Assembly: GCA_015060625.1 (NCBI GenBank)
Contig: SUYC01000008.1
Location: 124,001 to 188,000 of the forward strand
Source of the DNA: Xylanibacter ruminicola
Lineage (GTDB): Bacteria > Bacteroidota > Bacteroidia > Bacteroidales > Bacteroidaceae
DNA: 64,000 bases
Reading direction: 5' to 3'
Shown: piece after piece, positions 34,370-41,743 of the stretch
Numbering within the stretch: position 1 is the stretch's first letter
Layout of the letters: every line of letters starts with the position of its first letter
Program-made: the position numbers and the translations under genes
The notes under the pieces: generated by a model
The model's input: the letters and a program-made list of their open reading frames with translations, nothing else
The model's database searches: none
Told to the model about the DNA's origin: nothing

Positions 34370-35284
34370 ATGGACTACGGACAGATTATAGATAAGGTGT
34401 ACACAGCCTGCCTGCCCTTCGCCAATGAAGGGAGGCAGGCTGACTATATTCCCGTGCTGGCAGAAGTAGATGCCAATCAGTTTGGCCTGTGCCTGCTGAC
34501 GCTCGACGGGAATGTCTACGAGCAAGGCAACACGCGCACCCGCTTCTCGCTGCAGAGCATCAGCAAGGTGTTTGCCCTAGCCATGTGCCTCAGCCAGGAG
34601 GCTGACCGCCTGTGGCAGCGCATGGGTAAGGAGCCTTCCGGTAATGCGTTCAATTCGCTGGTACAGCTGGAATATGAACACGGCATTCCCCGCAATCCGT
34701 TCATCAACGCCGGTGCTATCGTCATGGCCGACGTGCTGCTCTCTACGCTGAGCCGCCCCGAGGAACAGTTTCTGACCTTTGTCAGGAGCCTCAGTGGCAG
34801 CAGCACCGTGGGGTTCAACCGCCGTGTGGCACAGAGTGAACAAAGTTGCGGCTACCTGAACGCAGCCATTGCCAACCTGCTGAAATACCACGGCAACATT
34901 CGGGGTGACATTACCCGTGTACTAGAATTCTACTTCCTGATGTGCTCCGTAGAGATGTCGTGCCACGAGTTGGCCCACGCCTTCCTGCCCTTTGCCAACC
35001 ATCGGCAACCATTCAACTATGGCGGCGTGTCGCTCACCTCGTCGCAGGTGAAACGCATAAATGCCATCATGCAGACCTGCGGATTCTATGACGAAGCCGG
35101 AGAATTCTCTTATCGCGTAGGCTTGCCGGGCAAGAGCGGCGTGGGAGGCGGCATAGCGGCCATCCATCCGCTGCACTATGCCGTAGCCACCTGGAGCCCC
35201 CGGCTTAACATAAAGGGTAACTCCGTCATGGGCATGAAGGCACTGGAACTGCTGACCTCTGAGACCGAAGAGTCTATCTTTTAA
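34370..35284 (+). CDS. glsA: glutaminase
   Basis: The 304-residue serine-dependent beta-lactamase-fold glutaminase hydrolyses glutamine to glutamate and ammonia; in gut bacteria this can raise internal pH. The SxxK catalytic pair is in FSLQSISKVFALAM; NPFINAGAIVM and GLPGKSGVGGGI are family hallmarks. ATG 34370 is preferred over the GTG one codon before it. It is convergent with, and only one base from, the stop of an AspT/YidE-type transporter gene. In several Bacteroidetes glutaminase sits with glutamate decarboxylase and an antiporter as an acid-resistance set; no decarboxylase is present here. Confidence 0.95.
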   Translation: MDYGQIIDKVYTACLPFANEGRQADYIPVLAEVDANQFGLCLLTLDGNVYEQGNTRTRFSLQSISKVFALAMCLSQEADRLWQRMGKEPSGNAFNSLVQLEYEHGIPRNPFINAGAIVMADVLLSTLSRPEEQFLTFVRSLSGSSTVGFNRRVAQSEQSCGYLNAAIANLLKYHGNIRGDITRVLEFYFLMCSVEMSCHELAHAFLPFANHRQPFNYGGVSLTSSQVKRINAIMQTCGFYDEAGEFSYRVGLPGKSGVGGGIAAIHPLHYAVATWSPRLNIKGNSVMGMKALELLTSETEESIF

Positions 35285-35285
35285 G

Positions 35286-36956
35286 TCAGCCGCCCGCAAT
35301 CATAAGTAACATCTGCACGAGAATAACTCTGGCGAACATGCCCAAAGGATAGACCGTGGCATAACTGACGGAAGGACTGTCGCCCTCAATGGTGTCGTTG
35401 ACATATGCCAAAGCCATTGGATTGGCCATACTTCCGCTAAGGATGCCGCAGATGGTGCCGTAGTCGAACTTGTGGCTCCGCAGGGCAGCCATGCCCACCA
35501 ATAGCACAGGCACAACAGTGAGTGCAAAGCCTATGCAAATCCAGAGGATACCTTCTGGTCTTATGACCGTCTCGAAAAACTGTGCGCCACTATCCAGACC
35601 AAGAGAGGCCAGATAGAGCGAGAGCCCCAACTTACGGAGCATCAGCGAGGCACTGCGGGTAGTGTAGGTGATGAGGTGAAACCGCGGCCCAAAAGCTCCC
35701 ACGATGATACCTACCACGATGGGGCCTCCTGCGATGCCCAGCCTGACCGGAATGCTCATGCCAGGCAACTGGAGCGGGAGACTGCCCAGGGCAAGTCCGA
35801 GGATGATGCCAATGAAAATAGCGGCCAGGTTGGGCTCGTTTAGGCTCTGAACGCTGTTGCCGAAGAAAGCCTCAACGGCATCGACGGACTTGGGGTCACC
35901 CACGATGTGAAGACGGTCACCATACTGCAACCGCAGGTCTGGCGTGGCCAGCAACTTGATGTCACCACGTGTGATACGGCTAATGTTGACACGGTAAGTG
36001 TGGCGTATCTTCAGACTGCCAAGTCGCCTGCCGTTGAGTATCGGTTTGGTGAGCACTACCACGCGGCTCTCCATCTTGTTATCGAGTGCATTCCAGTCCA
36101 CCTTCTCGCTGTTCCAGTCTTCCGGCTCTTCCACATGCAGGCCTATTAGGATTTCGAGCATTGAGGCATCTTCCTTTTTGGTGACTACCATTAGGCGGTC
36201 GTCCAACTGTAGTTGGGTTGTCGACTTGGGCACGATGACTTCGTCACCGCGCCAGATACGCGAGACGATAAACCGCAAGTGAGTCATCGTCGCAATCTCT
36301 TCCAGACTCTTGCCAACGATGGCGGGATTAATCACGTTGAACCGGGCAATGTAGGTCTCGTTCTCTTCACTGATACTTCTGGGCATCAGGTCGGCAGGGC
36401 GTACGAAAAATTTGCGCATAAACAGGATGGCGAGGATGACACCTACCACACCCAACGGATAGGTGACGGCACAACCGAGGGCCGTCCCACTGTGGGGGAT
36501 GCCCAGCTGTGACAGTGTCTGCTGGGCAGCACCCAGTGCAGGTGTATTGGTGGTAGCTCCACAGAGCAGTCCCGCCATGTCAGGCATACTGATGCCTGTA
36601 AGCGGACAGAGACAGACTGCCATCGCCGTGCCGATGAGAATGACGGCCAGCCCCCACAGGTTGAGTGTAACACCCTCGTGGGCCAGCGAACCGAAGAAAC
36701 CGGGACCCACGCTCAGGCCGAGACAATAGACAAACAGAATCAAACCGAAACTTTGGGCATAGTCAAGCATCCTGGAATCTACTTCAAAACCGAAATGACC
36801 TGCTAGGATACCAACAAAAAATACGAATGCCACGCCAAGGCTTATACCCATGACCCGAATCTTGCCCAAGGCAAGCCCCAAGGCACAAATCAGCGACAGT
36901 ACCACTACGGTCTGCATAGCCGATGGATTAAAAAGCAGATTGTTTATCCACTCCAT
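35286..36956 (-). CDS. AspT/YidE-type transporter with two TrkA-C domains
   Basis: The 556-residue inner-membrane protein has two five-to-six-helix halves (residues about 1-180 and 375-556) related by the duplication seen in aspartate:alanine antiporters. Between them lie two regulatory TrkA-C (RCK_C) domains (about 190-360; for example NPAIVGKSLEEIATM and RRLGSLKIRHTYRVNISRI). Motifs GLSVGPGFFGSL and LCGATTNTPALGAAQ are typical of the YidE/YbjL/AspT family. The substrate is not known; the glutaminase next door makes amino-acid or anion exchange plausible. A minus-strand -7 box (36976-36983) lies 20 bases upstream. Confidence 0.85.
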   Translation of the reverse strand: MEWINNLLFNPSAMQTVVVLSLICALGLALGKIRVMGISLGVAFVFFVGILAGHFGFEVDSRMLDYAQSFGLILFVYCLGLSVGPGFFGSLAHEGVTLNLWGLAVILIGTAMAVCLCPLTGISMPDMAGLLCGATTNTPALGAAQQTLSQLGIPHSGTALGCAVTYPLGVVGVILAILFMRKFFVRPADLMPRSISEENETYIARFNVINPAIVGKSLEEIATMTHLRFIVSRIWRGDEVIVPKSTTQLQLDDRLMVVTKKEDASMLEILIGLHVEEPEDWNSEKVDWNALDNKMESRVVVLTKPILNGRRLGSLKIRHTYRVNISRITRGDIKLLATPDLRLQYGDRLHIVGDPKSVDAVEAFFGNSVQSLNEPNLAAIFIGIILGLALGSLPLQLPGMSIPVRLGIAGGPIVVGIIVGAFGPRFHLITYTTRSASLMLRKLGLSLYLASLGLDSGAQFFETVIRPEGILWICIGFALTVVPVLLVGMAALRSHKFDYGTICGILSGSMANPMALAYVNDTIEGDSPSVSYATVYPLGMFARVILVQMLLMIAGG

Positions 36957-36975
36957 GTCTCACACGATTTGGCTA

Positions 36976-36983
36976 CAAAGGTA
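36976..36983 (-). promoter_or_regulatory. -7 box for the transporter gene
   Basis: CAAAGGTA reads TACCTTTG on the minus strand, 20 bases upstream of the ATG. No clear -33 box is present. The stretch 36984-37238 beyond it holds no gene or repeat that I can support. Confidence 0.6.
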
Positions 36984-37238
36984 GTCATTTTATGTCGAAT
37001 GACCGAGTGCTTTTTGTTTTTTAACCTCCTTTTACATCAGCTTGTGACTCTATAACTATTGACTCTGTAAACGGTAGAAAGACATTTTGCCGAAAAACAT
37101 TTTGTAATACCTAAAATCCGCAGATAATTTTTCGATTGTCTGATTTAGTCCTTGCTTATGATGATTCTGTCTGACTCTGGGCTTAGAAACGCTTGAGCTT
37201 GACTTGTATGCAGACACCTTCCTTGCCAAGTGCTCACC

Positions 37239-37261
37239 GGGAGTGCAGTTATGTACTCCCT
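37239..37261. terminator. second copy of the GGGAGTGCA hairpin
   Basis: The 23 bases are identical to 33868-33890: arms GGGAGTGCA and TGTACTCCC with loop GTTA. It ends one base before the stop codon of the minus-strand gene at 37262, so it probably terminates that gene. The two copies bracket the glutaminase-transporter unit. Confidence 0.65.
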
Positions 37262-37732
37262 TTATTGTATGTAAGCGTCTATCTGTGCGGCAATGTCGCC
37301 AGCCAGTACGGCACCGTAGCCCACACGGAGCTCGATAGTGGGACGAAGCGGGTCGTTGGTACCGATGATCACAGCATACTCGTCTATGGTGTAGGGCGTG
37401 GCCATGTTCTTTGACATCACGCACTCCAGACTGCTGAGTTTCAGCTCTTCGCCGGCGATAATCGCAATGTCATGGTTGGGATAGAATAGGATAAGGGCAG
37501 GGAGCTCGTTGGCTCGCGAGGCATCCAGCACCACCACGCCGTCGGGTTCTCCGTATCTCTGTTTTGCCTCTTCCACCGTGGCGTAGGTCACCCTTGGAAC
37601 AGCCGTCCGTTCCTTGCGCTTGATGATGAAGTAAGCGAAGGGGGCGATAACCAGCAGCAACAGTAAGTGCGGTCCAAAGCCAATGGCTAACATAATGCCG
37701 GCAACGACGGCAAGAATCGTGTTTCGTTTCAT
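37262..37732 (-). CDS. membrane-anchored hypothetical protein
   Basis: This 156-residue protein is unrecognised. Two hydrophobic stretches near the N-terminus (about residues 6-38, with a GFGP turn) anchor it. A basic KRKERT segment then leads to a soluble domain with alternating beta-like segments (DGVVVLDASR, ALILFYPNHDIAIIAGEEL, DEYAVIIGTNDP). It follows the toxin gene by 15 bases on the same strand, so it is probably co-transcribed with the toxin-antitoxin pair. Whether it takes part in that system is unknown. Confidence 0.6.
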   Translation of the reverse strand: MKRNTILAVVAGIMLAIGFGPHLLLLLVIAPFAYFIIKRKERTAVPRVTYATVEEAKQRYGEPDGVVVLDASRANELPALILFYPNHDIAIIAGEELKLSSLECVMSKNMATPYTIDEYAVIIGTNDPLRPTIELRVGYGAVLAGDIAAQIDAYIQ

Positions 37733-37747
37733 AATTCTCTGATTTGA

Positions 37748-38071
37748 TTATCTAATACTTTTGATTAGAGTTTTGGGATTCATTCGTGTATCCCAGATGT
37801 TTACTATATGAACAGTCTCTTCTGTTTCGTCGTAATAATATACGAACTTGAAGCGCTTGTTCATCAGATGGCATCGTCGGTATAGGATGGTTCTGCCTGA
37901 TAACAGCTCTTCTGGTGGGTAAGATTCTGGAAAGCGCTGTAGGCGCCATTCAATCTCTTTCCTCTCTTTTAACCATCTTTTGGCGGTTGATTCTCCGAAT
38001 TCTAACTTTGCGTTTCTTAAGTGTGTTCTGAAGGCCTGTTTTGCCTCGTCACTCCATTCTATCTTAACCAT
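37748..38071 (-). CDS. RelE/ParE-family toxin
   Basis: The 107-residue protein matches the small RelE/ParE fold: N-terminal IEWSDEAKQAFRTHLRNAK helix region, central RTILYRRCHLMNKRFKFVYY strands and a C-terminal IVNIWDTRMNP (ParE-like IWDTRxxP ending). Such toxins cleave mRNA at ribosomes or inhibit gyrase; the C-terminal DTRMNPKTL with nearby arginines fits the Bacteroidetes ParE/RelE-like group. It overlaps the upstream gene by 13 bases, the usual toxin-antitoxin arrangement, with the antitoxin first. Confidence 0.82.
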   Translation of the reverse strand: MVKIEWSDEAKQAFRTHLRNAKLEFGESTAKRWLKERKEIEWRLQRFPESYPPEELLSGRTILYRRCHLMNKRFKFVYYYDETEETVHIVNIWDTRMNPKTLIKSIR

Positions 38072-38355
38072 GGAAATTCCTCAAAAAGCTGTCTATCAAA
38101 CTCCTCGGAAGATGTCCAATGTACCTGTCCGTTTCTTAAATTCTCTTCAAACTTATCTATACTTTCAATAGCCTCTTTTTCTGATGAAGGGCCAATGATG
38201 GGATACTTTTCCCAGTTCAGATCGTCAATCCAGTCGTGGACGGCAGTAATGCCATCTACCGAGTTCGAAGCAACGCTTGCTGCTGCAGCTGTAGGTTCGC
38301 ATGCCATGTTGGTATTGCTTTCCTCTTCGATTTGTGGATATCTTTTTTCTTTCAT
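38059..38355 (-). CDS. putative antitoxin for the RelE/ParE-like toxin
   Basis: The protein is 98 residues and acidic (net negative C-terminal half: SSEKEAIESIDKFEENLR, EEFDRQLFEEFPWLR). It carries no recognisable ribbon-helix-helix or Xre domain. It is placed just upstream of, and overlaps by 13 bases, the RelE/ParE-like toxin gene, and has a strong promoter. The call rests on position, size and charge. The C-terminal half would wrap the toxin; the lack of a visible DNA-binding domain raises the question of how the operon is autoregulated. Confidence 0.6.
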   Translation of the reverse strand: MKEKRYPQIEEESNTNMACEPTAAAASVASNSVDGITAVHDWIDDLNWEKYPIIGPSSEKEAIESIDKFEENLRNGQVHWTSSEEFDRQLFEEFPWLR

Positions 38356-38374
38356 TGCGCTTTGTTTTATGGCG

Positions 38375-38405
38375 CAAAGATAAAAAGATTATTTGAACTT
38401 TGCAA
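38375..38405 (-). promoter_or_regulatory. promoter for the toxin-antitoxin operon
   Basis: On the minus strand TTG (38403-38405), a 20-base gap and TATCTTTG (38375-38382) lie about 20 bases upstream of the antitoxin ATG. Confidence 0.75.
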
Positions 38406-38437
38406 GATTTTTTAGAAAAACTTCTTATTAATAAAAT

Positions 38438-38468
38438 ACCCTCAGGCTTCGCTTTGAAACCTGAGGGT
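38438..38468. other. hairpin upstream of the toxin-antitoxin operon
   Basis: A perfect 9-bp stem (ACCCTCAGG at 38438-38446 with 38460-38468) has a 13-nt loop. No long T run follows on either strand, so terminator function is doubtful. Confidence 0.4.
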
Positions 38469-38563
38469 GATAGGATAGAGCCTGCTGCAGTATGCGTGGC
38501 GGGCCGCGCAAGTGCAGGTCCTTGGCTATCTACATGGCGCCCATGCCGCTCGGCTATGCCGCT

Positions 38564-38819
38564 TGGCTTGAACCGTCGTTTGGGCAATCGCCACTGCTAC
38601 TGTCTGGTCAACGGCCAGAAAGCTGAGTATGTGGGTAATATCTGTATGGATGTGGCCCTGATTGATGTCACCGACATCCCCTGTCAGGAGGGCGATCAGG
38701 TAGAGATCTTTGGCGAGCACCTGCCCGTCACCGTCCTCAGCGATGTGCTCGAAACCATCCCCTACGAGGTGCTTACCGGCATCAGCAACCGCGTCAAGCG
38801 CGTTTATTTCCAGGATTAA
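38564..38819 (+). pseudogene. duplicated 3' fragment of murF-alr (direct repeat, copy 2)
   Basis: This fragment encodes the last 84 residues of the alanine racemase domain and its stop, 253/256 identical to 33584-33839 with synonymous differences only. Upstream it is joined to a GCTCGGCTATGCCGCTTGG repeat, not to the rest of the gene, and lacks the PLP lysine, so it cannot make a racemase. An open frame running through it from 38400 is fortuitous. It marks the right edge of the inserted block and keeps its own downstream terminator. Confidence 0.92.
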
Positions 38820-38839
38820 GTTTAATTTATAAATACAAT

Positions 38840-38870
38840 AATCCCCGCTCAGTGATGGGCGGGGATTGGT
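38840..38870 (+). terminator. terminator after the alr fragment
   Basis: A 9-bp stem (AATCCCCGC at 38840-38848 with 38859-38867) has a 10-nt loop and is followed by GGTTTG. It may also serve the convergent cellobiose phosphorylase gene. Confidence 0.65.
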
Positions 38871-38894
38871 TTGTATAGATGTATGTAATCCTGA

Positions 38895-41468
38895 TTACAT
38901 CGTAACCTCGACTACGTGCTTACCTGCAGAGTAGGGGATAACGGTTCCATCAACAGGCTGGCCATCGAGGGTGATGGCTTTAACGCCCTTCTGGGCGCCG
39001 TTAGGATGGATGGTAATCTCGTACTCGGCATCGCGGAACTTACGCTGTACGGTGTAGTCGGTAGCTGTCTCAGGCAGACAGGGATCGATACGGATACCAT
39101 CGTAGTCGGGTTTGATACCGAGGATAAACTCTGAGACGGTGTACCACATCCAGGCAGCGGTGCCTGTGAGCCATGAGTTCTTGCCCTCGCCTGGCTTGAA
39201 GGCGTCCTTACCGGCTACCATCTGACAGTTGACATAAGGCTCAACCTTGTGCAGTGTCTGGTACTTCTCCTCAACGTATGAGGGCAGAATCTTGGCGTAG
39301 TGACTCCAGGCATCATTACCACGGCCAGCGATACACTCGCCGATGATGACCCAAGGATTGTTGTGGCAGAAGATACCAGCATTCTCCTTGTAGCCCTCGG
39401 GGTATGATGAGATTTCGCCGTATTCGTAGATATACTTGCTGAAGGCAGGATTATTGAGCACCATACCATGCTCGCACTCCAGGTATTTCTTGCATGAGTC
39501 GAGACTCTTGGCCACCATCCCTTCCTCGGCACCTATCTCGGCCATGGTGCACCAGCCCTGGCTCTCGATGAATATCTTACCCTCCTCGCACTCGTGGGAA
39601 CCAATCTTGCGACCATAGAAATCATAGGCACGCAGATACCACTCACCATCCCAGCCGTGCTTTTTCACAGCCTCGATCATAGCGTCGATCGCCTGCTGCA
39701 TTCTTTCGGCTTCGGCTTCAAAATCAACACAGAGGCACAGAGATACAGAGTCTTTATTTTTCTGATCTCCATGATTATTGCTCTGTGTCTCTGTATCTCT
39801 GTGTTGAGAAATATATTTGCAAAGTGCAACGTAGTCTTTGGCGGTGACTACGAACAGACCGGCAATCATGAGGCTCTCGGCCTTGGTGCCCTCGCTGACG
39901 TTCTCGGTGGTTTGGAAACTCTCGTTGGGATCCCATGAGAAACAGTTCAGGTTCAGGCAGTCGTTCCAGTCGGCACGACCGATAAGTGGCAGCATGTGAG
40001 GACCGAGGTTGTTGATAACGTGATCCATTGATATCTTGAGGTGCTCGAAGAGGGTTACCTCAGAGCCTGGCTGATTGTCGAAGGGCACCATCTCATCAAG
40101 GATAGAGAAGTCGCCAGTCTCCTTGATGTAAGCCACGGTACCGAAGATGAGCCAGCAGGGGTCGTCGTTGAATCCGCCACCGATATCATTGTTGCCGCGC
40201 TTGGTGAGGGGCTGGTACTGGTGATAGCAGCCACCGTCGGGGAACTGGGTAGAGGCTATATCGATGATGCGCTGACGGGCGCGTGATGGAATCTGGTGTA
40301 CAAAGCCCACGAGGTCCTGATTCGAATCGCGGAAGCCCATGCCACGGCCGATACCACTCTCGAAGAACGAAGCCGAACGCGAGAAGTTGAAGGTGACCAT
40401 GCACTGGTACTGGTTCCAGATGTTAACCATGCGGTCGAGCTTATCGTTGCCCGTACGTACATTATATATATTAAGGAGGGCATCCCAGTACTGACAGAGC
40501 TCGGCAAAGGCCTGATCCACCTTCTCGGTGGTGTCGAGCTCGGCAATGAGCGCATGTGCCTTTTCCTTGTTGATAACTTGAGGGGCCTCAAACTTCTTGT
40601 CTTGTTCGTTCTCGATGTAACCCAGCAGGAACACAAAATCCTTGCTTTCGCCTGGCTGAAGGGTTACCTCGATATAGTGCGAAGCAATGGGGCTCCAACC
40701 ATGGGCGTGACTGTTGCGAGGCTTACCCTCCATTACAACCTGTGGGTCGGCAAACTCGTTATAGAGACCTACAAAGGTTTCGCGATCGGTATCAAAGCCC
40801 TGAATAGGGGTGTTAACATGGTAGAATGCATAATGGTTGCGGCGCTCGCGATACTCGGTCTTGTGATAGATGGTGCTACCCTCGATCTTCGAACTATTGT
40901 TCGAAATTGAGATGCCGAGATTCGGCACCTCGACTTCCACCTCACCGGTAGAGAAGTTACGCTGGAAGTTCTCCATATCGGTAGCGGCATTCCACAGGCA
41001 CCACTCCTCAAATGAGAAGAGCTTCAGCTGCTTCACCTCAGAAGACTCGTTCTTCAGTGTCAGCTTCTGCACCTCGGCCCACTTCTTCAGTGGTACAAAG
41101 AACAGCACGCTAGCCTCGACACCATTCTTGCGACCAGTAATGCGGGTGTAGCTCATGCCGTGGCGGCACTCGTAGAAGTCGAGTGGCGTTTTGCAGGGCT
41201 TCCAACCTGGATTCCAAACGGTATCGCCATCCTTGATATAAAAATAGCGGCCACCATTATCCATGGGAACATTGTTGTAACGATAACGGGTGATACGACG
41301 GAATTTGGCATCTTTATAGAAGCTGTATCCGCCTGCGGTATTAGAAATTAAAGAGAAAAAATCCTCATTGCCCAGGTAGTTGATCCATGGCCATGGGGTT
41401 TGCGGGTCGGTAATCACGTACTCGCGGTGCTGGTCGTCGAAATGACCGTAGCGTTTCTGTTGTTCCAT
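38895..41468 (-). CDS. cellobiose phosphorylase (GH94)
   Basis: The 857-residue cytoplasmic enzyme (no signal peptide) splits cellobiose with phosphate into glucose-1-phosphate and glucose. The N-terminal beta-sandwich has [31 protein letters not shown] and [13 protein letters not shown]. The (alpha/alpha)6 barrel has [40 protein letters not shown] and [15 protein letters not shown], whose Asp is the general acid. All match clostridial CbpA closely, from memory of that sequence. It is longer than the usual 810 residues because a 25-bp-armed palindromic element lies in frame (39726-39805). It is divergent from susC-susD, so imported cello-oligosaccharides are the likely substrate. Confidence 0.95.
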   Translation of the reverse strand: MEQQKRYGHFDDQHREYVITDPQTPWPWINYLGNEDFFSLISNTAGGYSFYKDAKFRRITRYRYNNVPMDNGGRYFYIKDGDTVWNPGWKPCKTPLDFYECRHGMSYTRITGRKNGVEASVLFFVPLKKWAEVQKLTLKNESSEVKQLKLFSFEEWCLWNAATDMENFQRNFSTGEVEVEVPNLGISISNNSSKIEGSTIYHKTEYRERRNHYAFYHVNTPIQGFDTDRETFVGLYNEFADPQVVMEGKPRNSHAHGWSPIASHYIEVTLQPGESKDFVFLLGYIENEQDKKFEAPQVINKEKAHALIAELDTTEKVDQAFAELCQYWDALLNIYNVRTGNDKLDRMVNIWNQYQCMVTFNFSRSASFFESGIGRGMGFRDSNQDLVGFVHQIPSRARQRIIDIASTQFPDGGCYHQYQPLTKRGNNDIGGGFNDDPCWLIFGTVAYIKETGDFSILDEMVPFDNQPGSEVTLFEHLKISMDHVINNLGPHMLPLIGRADWNDCLNLNCFSWDPNESFQTTENVSEGTKAESLMIAGLFVVTAKDYVALCKYISQHRDTETQSNNHGDQKNKDSVSLCLCVDFEAEAERMQQAIDAMIEAVKKHGWDGEWYLRAYDFYGRKIGSHECEEGKIFIESQGWCTMAEIGAEEGMVAKSLDSCKKYLECEHGMVLNNPAFSKYIYEYGEISSYPEGYKENAGIFCHNNPWVIIGECIAGRGNDAWSHYAKILPSYVEEKYQTLHKVEPYVNCQMVAGKDAFKPGEGKNSWLTGTAAWMWYTVSEFILGIKPDYDGIRIDPCLPETATDYTVQRKFRDAEYEITIHPNGAQKGVKAITLDGQPVDGTVIPYSAGKHVVEVTM
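39726..39805. repeat. palindromic element with 25-bp arms, copy 2 (inside the GH94 gene)
   Basis: Arms at 39726-39750 and 39781-39805 (22 of 25 matching) surround a 30-nt centre. The gene reads through it on the minus strand, adding QHRDTETQ at one arm and [10 protein letters not shown] at the other. Confidence 0.9.
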
Positions 41469-41516
41469 GATGCGAAAAATATTTTATTAATGATATTAAT
41501 CAATAATCGAGGTTGC

Positions 41517-41546
41517 AAAGTTACGAAATTCGCACAAACGTGCAAT
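41517..41546 (-). promoter_or_regulatory. promoter for cellobiose phosphorylase
   Basis: On the minus strand TTG (41544-41546), a 19-base gap and TAACTTTG (41517-41524) lie about 50 bases before the ATG. Confidence 0.7.
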
Positions 41547-41604
41547 AGTTGGAGCAACTTAGCGCAAGAATTGAGCATAAAAATACCATATTTTTCTAAA
41601 AAAG

Positions 41605-41636
41605 TTTGTTGGAACCAAATAAAGTTTGTACTTTTG
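41605..41636 (+). promoter_or_regulatory. susC promoter
   Basis: TTTG at 41605-41608, a 20-base gap and TACTTTTG at 41629-41636 form a full-consensus promoter, followed by an AT-rich leader of about 105 nt. Confidence 0.8.
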
Positions 41637-41743
41637 CAGCCCATTTCGTGATGAATGTAAAATTTTGTTTATTTAAAGGATTCTAGTTTTAACTTTTTAT
41701 ACTGTTTATAATTACTAATATATATTATTAATACATTAATTAA

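Noticed and set aside
33840..38570. An integrative element or insertion sequence
   Set aside because: No integrase, transposase or terminal inverted repeat was found; the block is described only as duplicated-end bounded.
38400..38819. A 139-residue coding gene
   Set aside because: Its first part is unrelated noncoding sequence and its second part is the copied end of murF-alr; it lacks start signals and the PLP lysine region.
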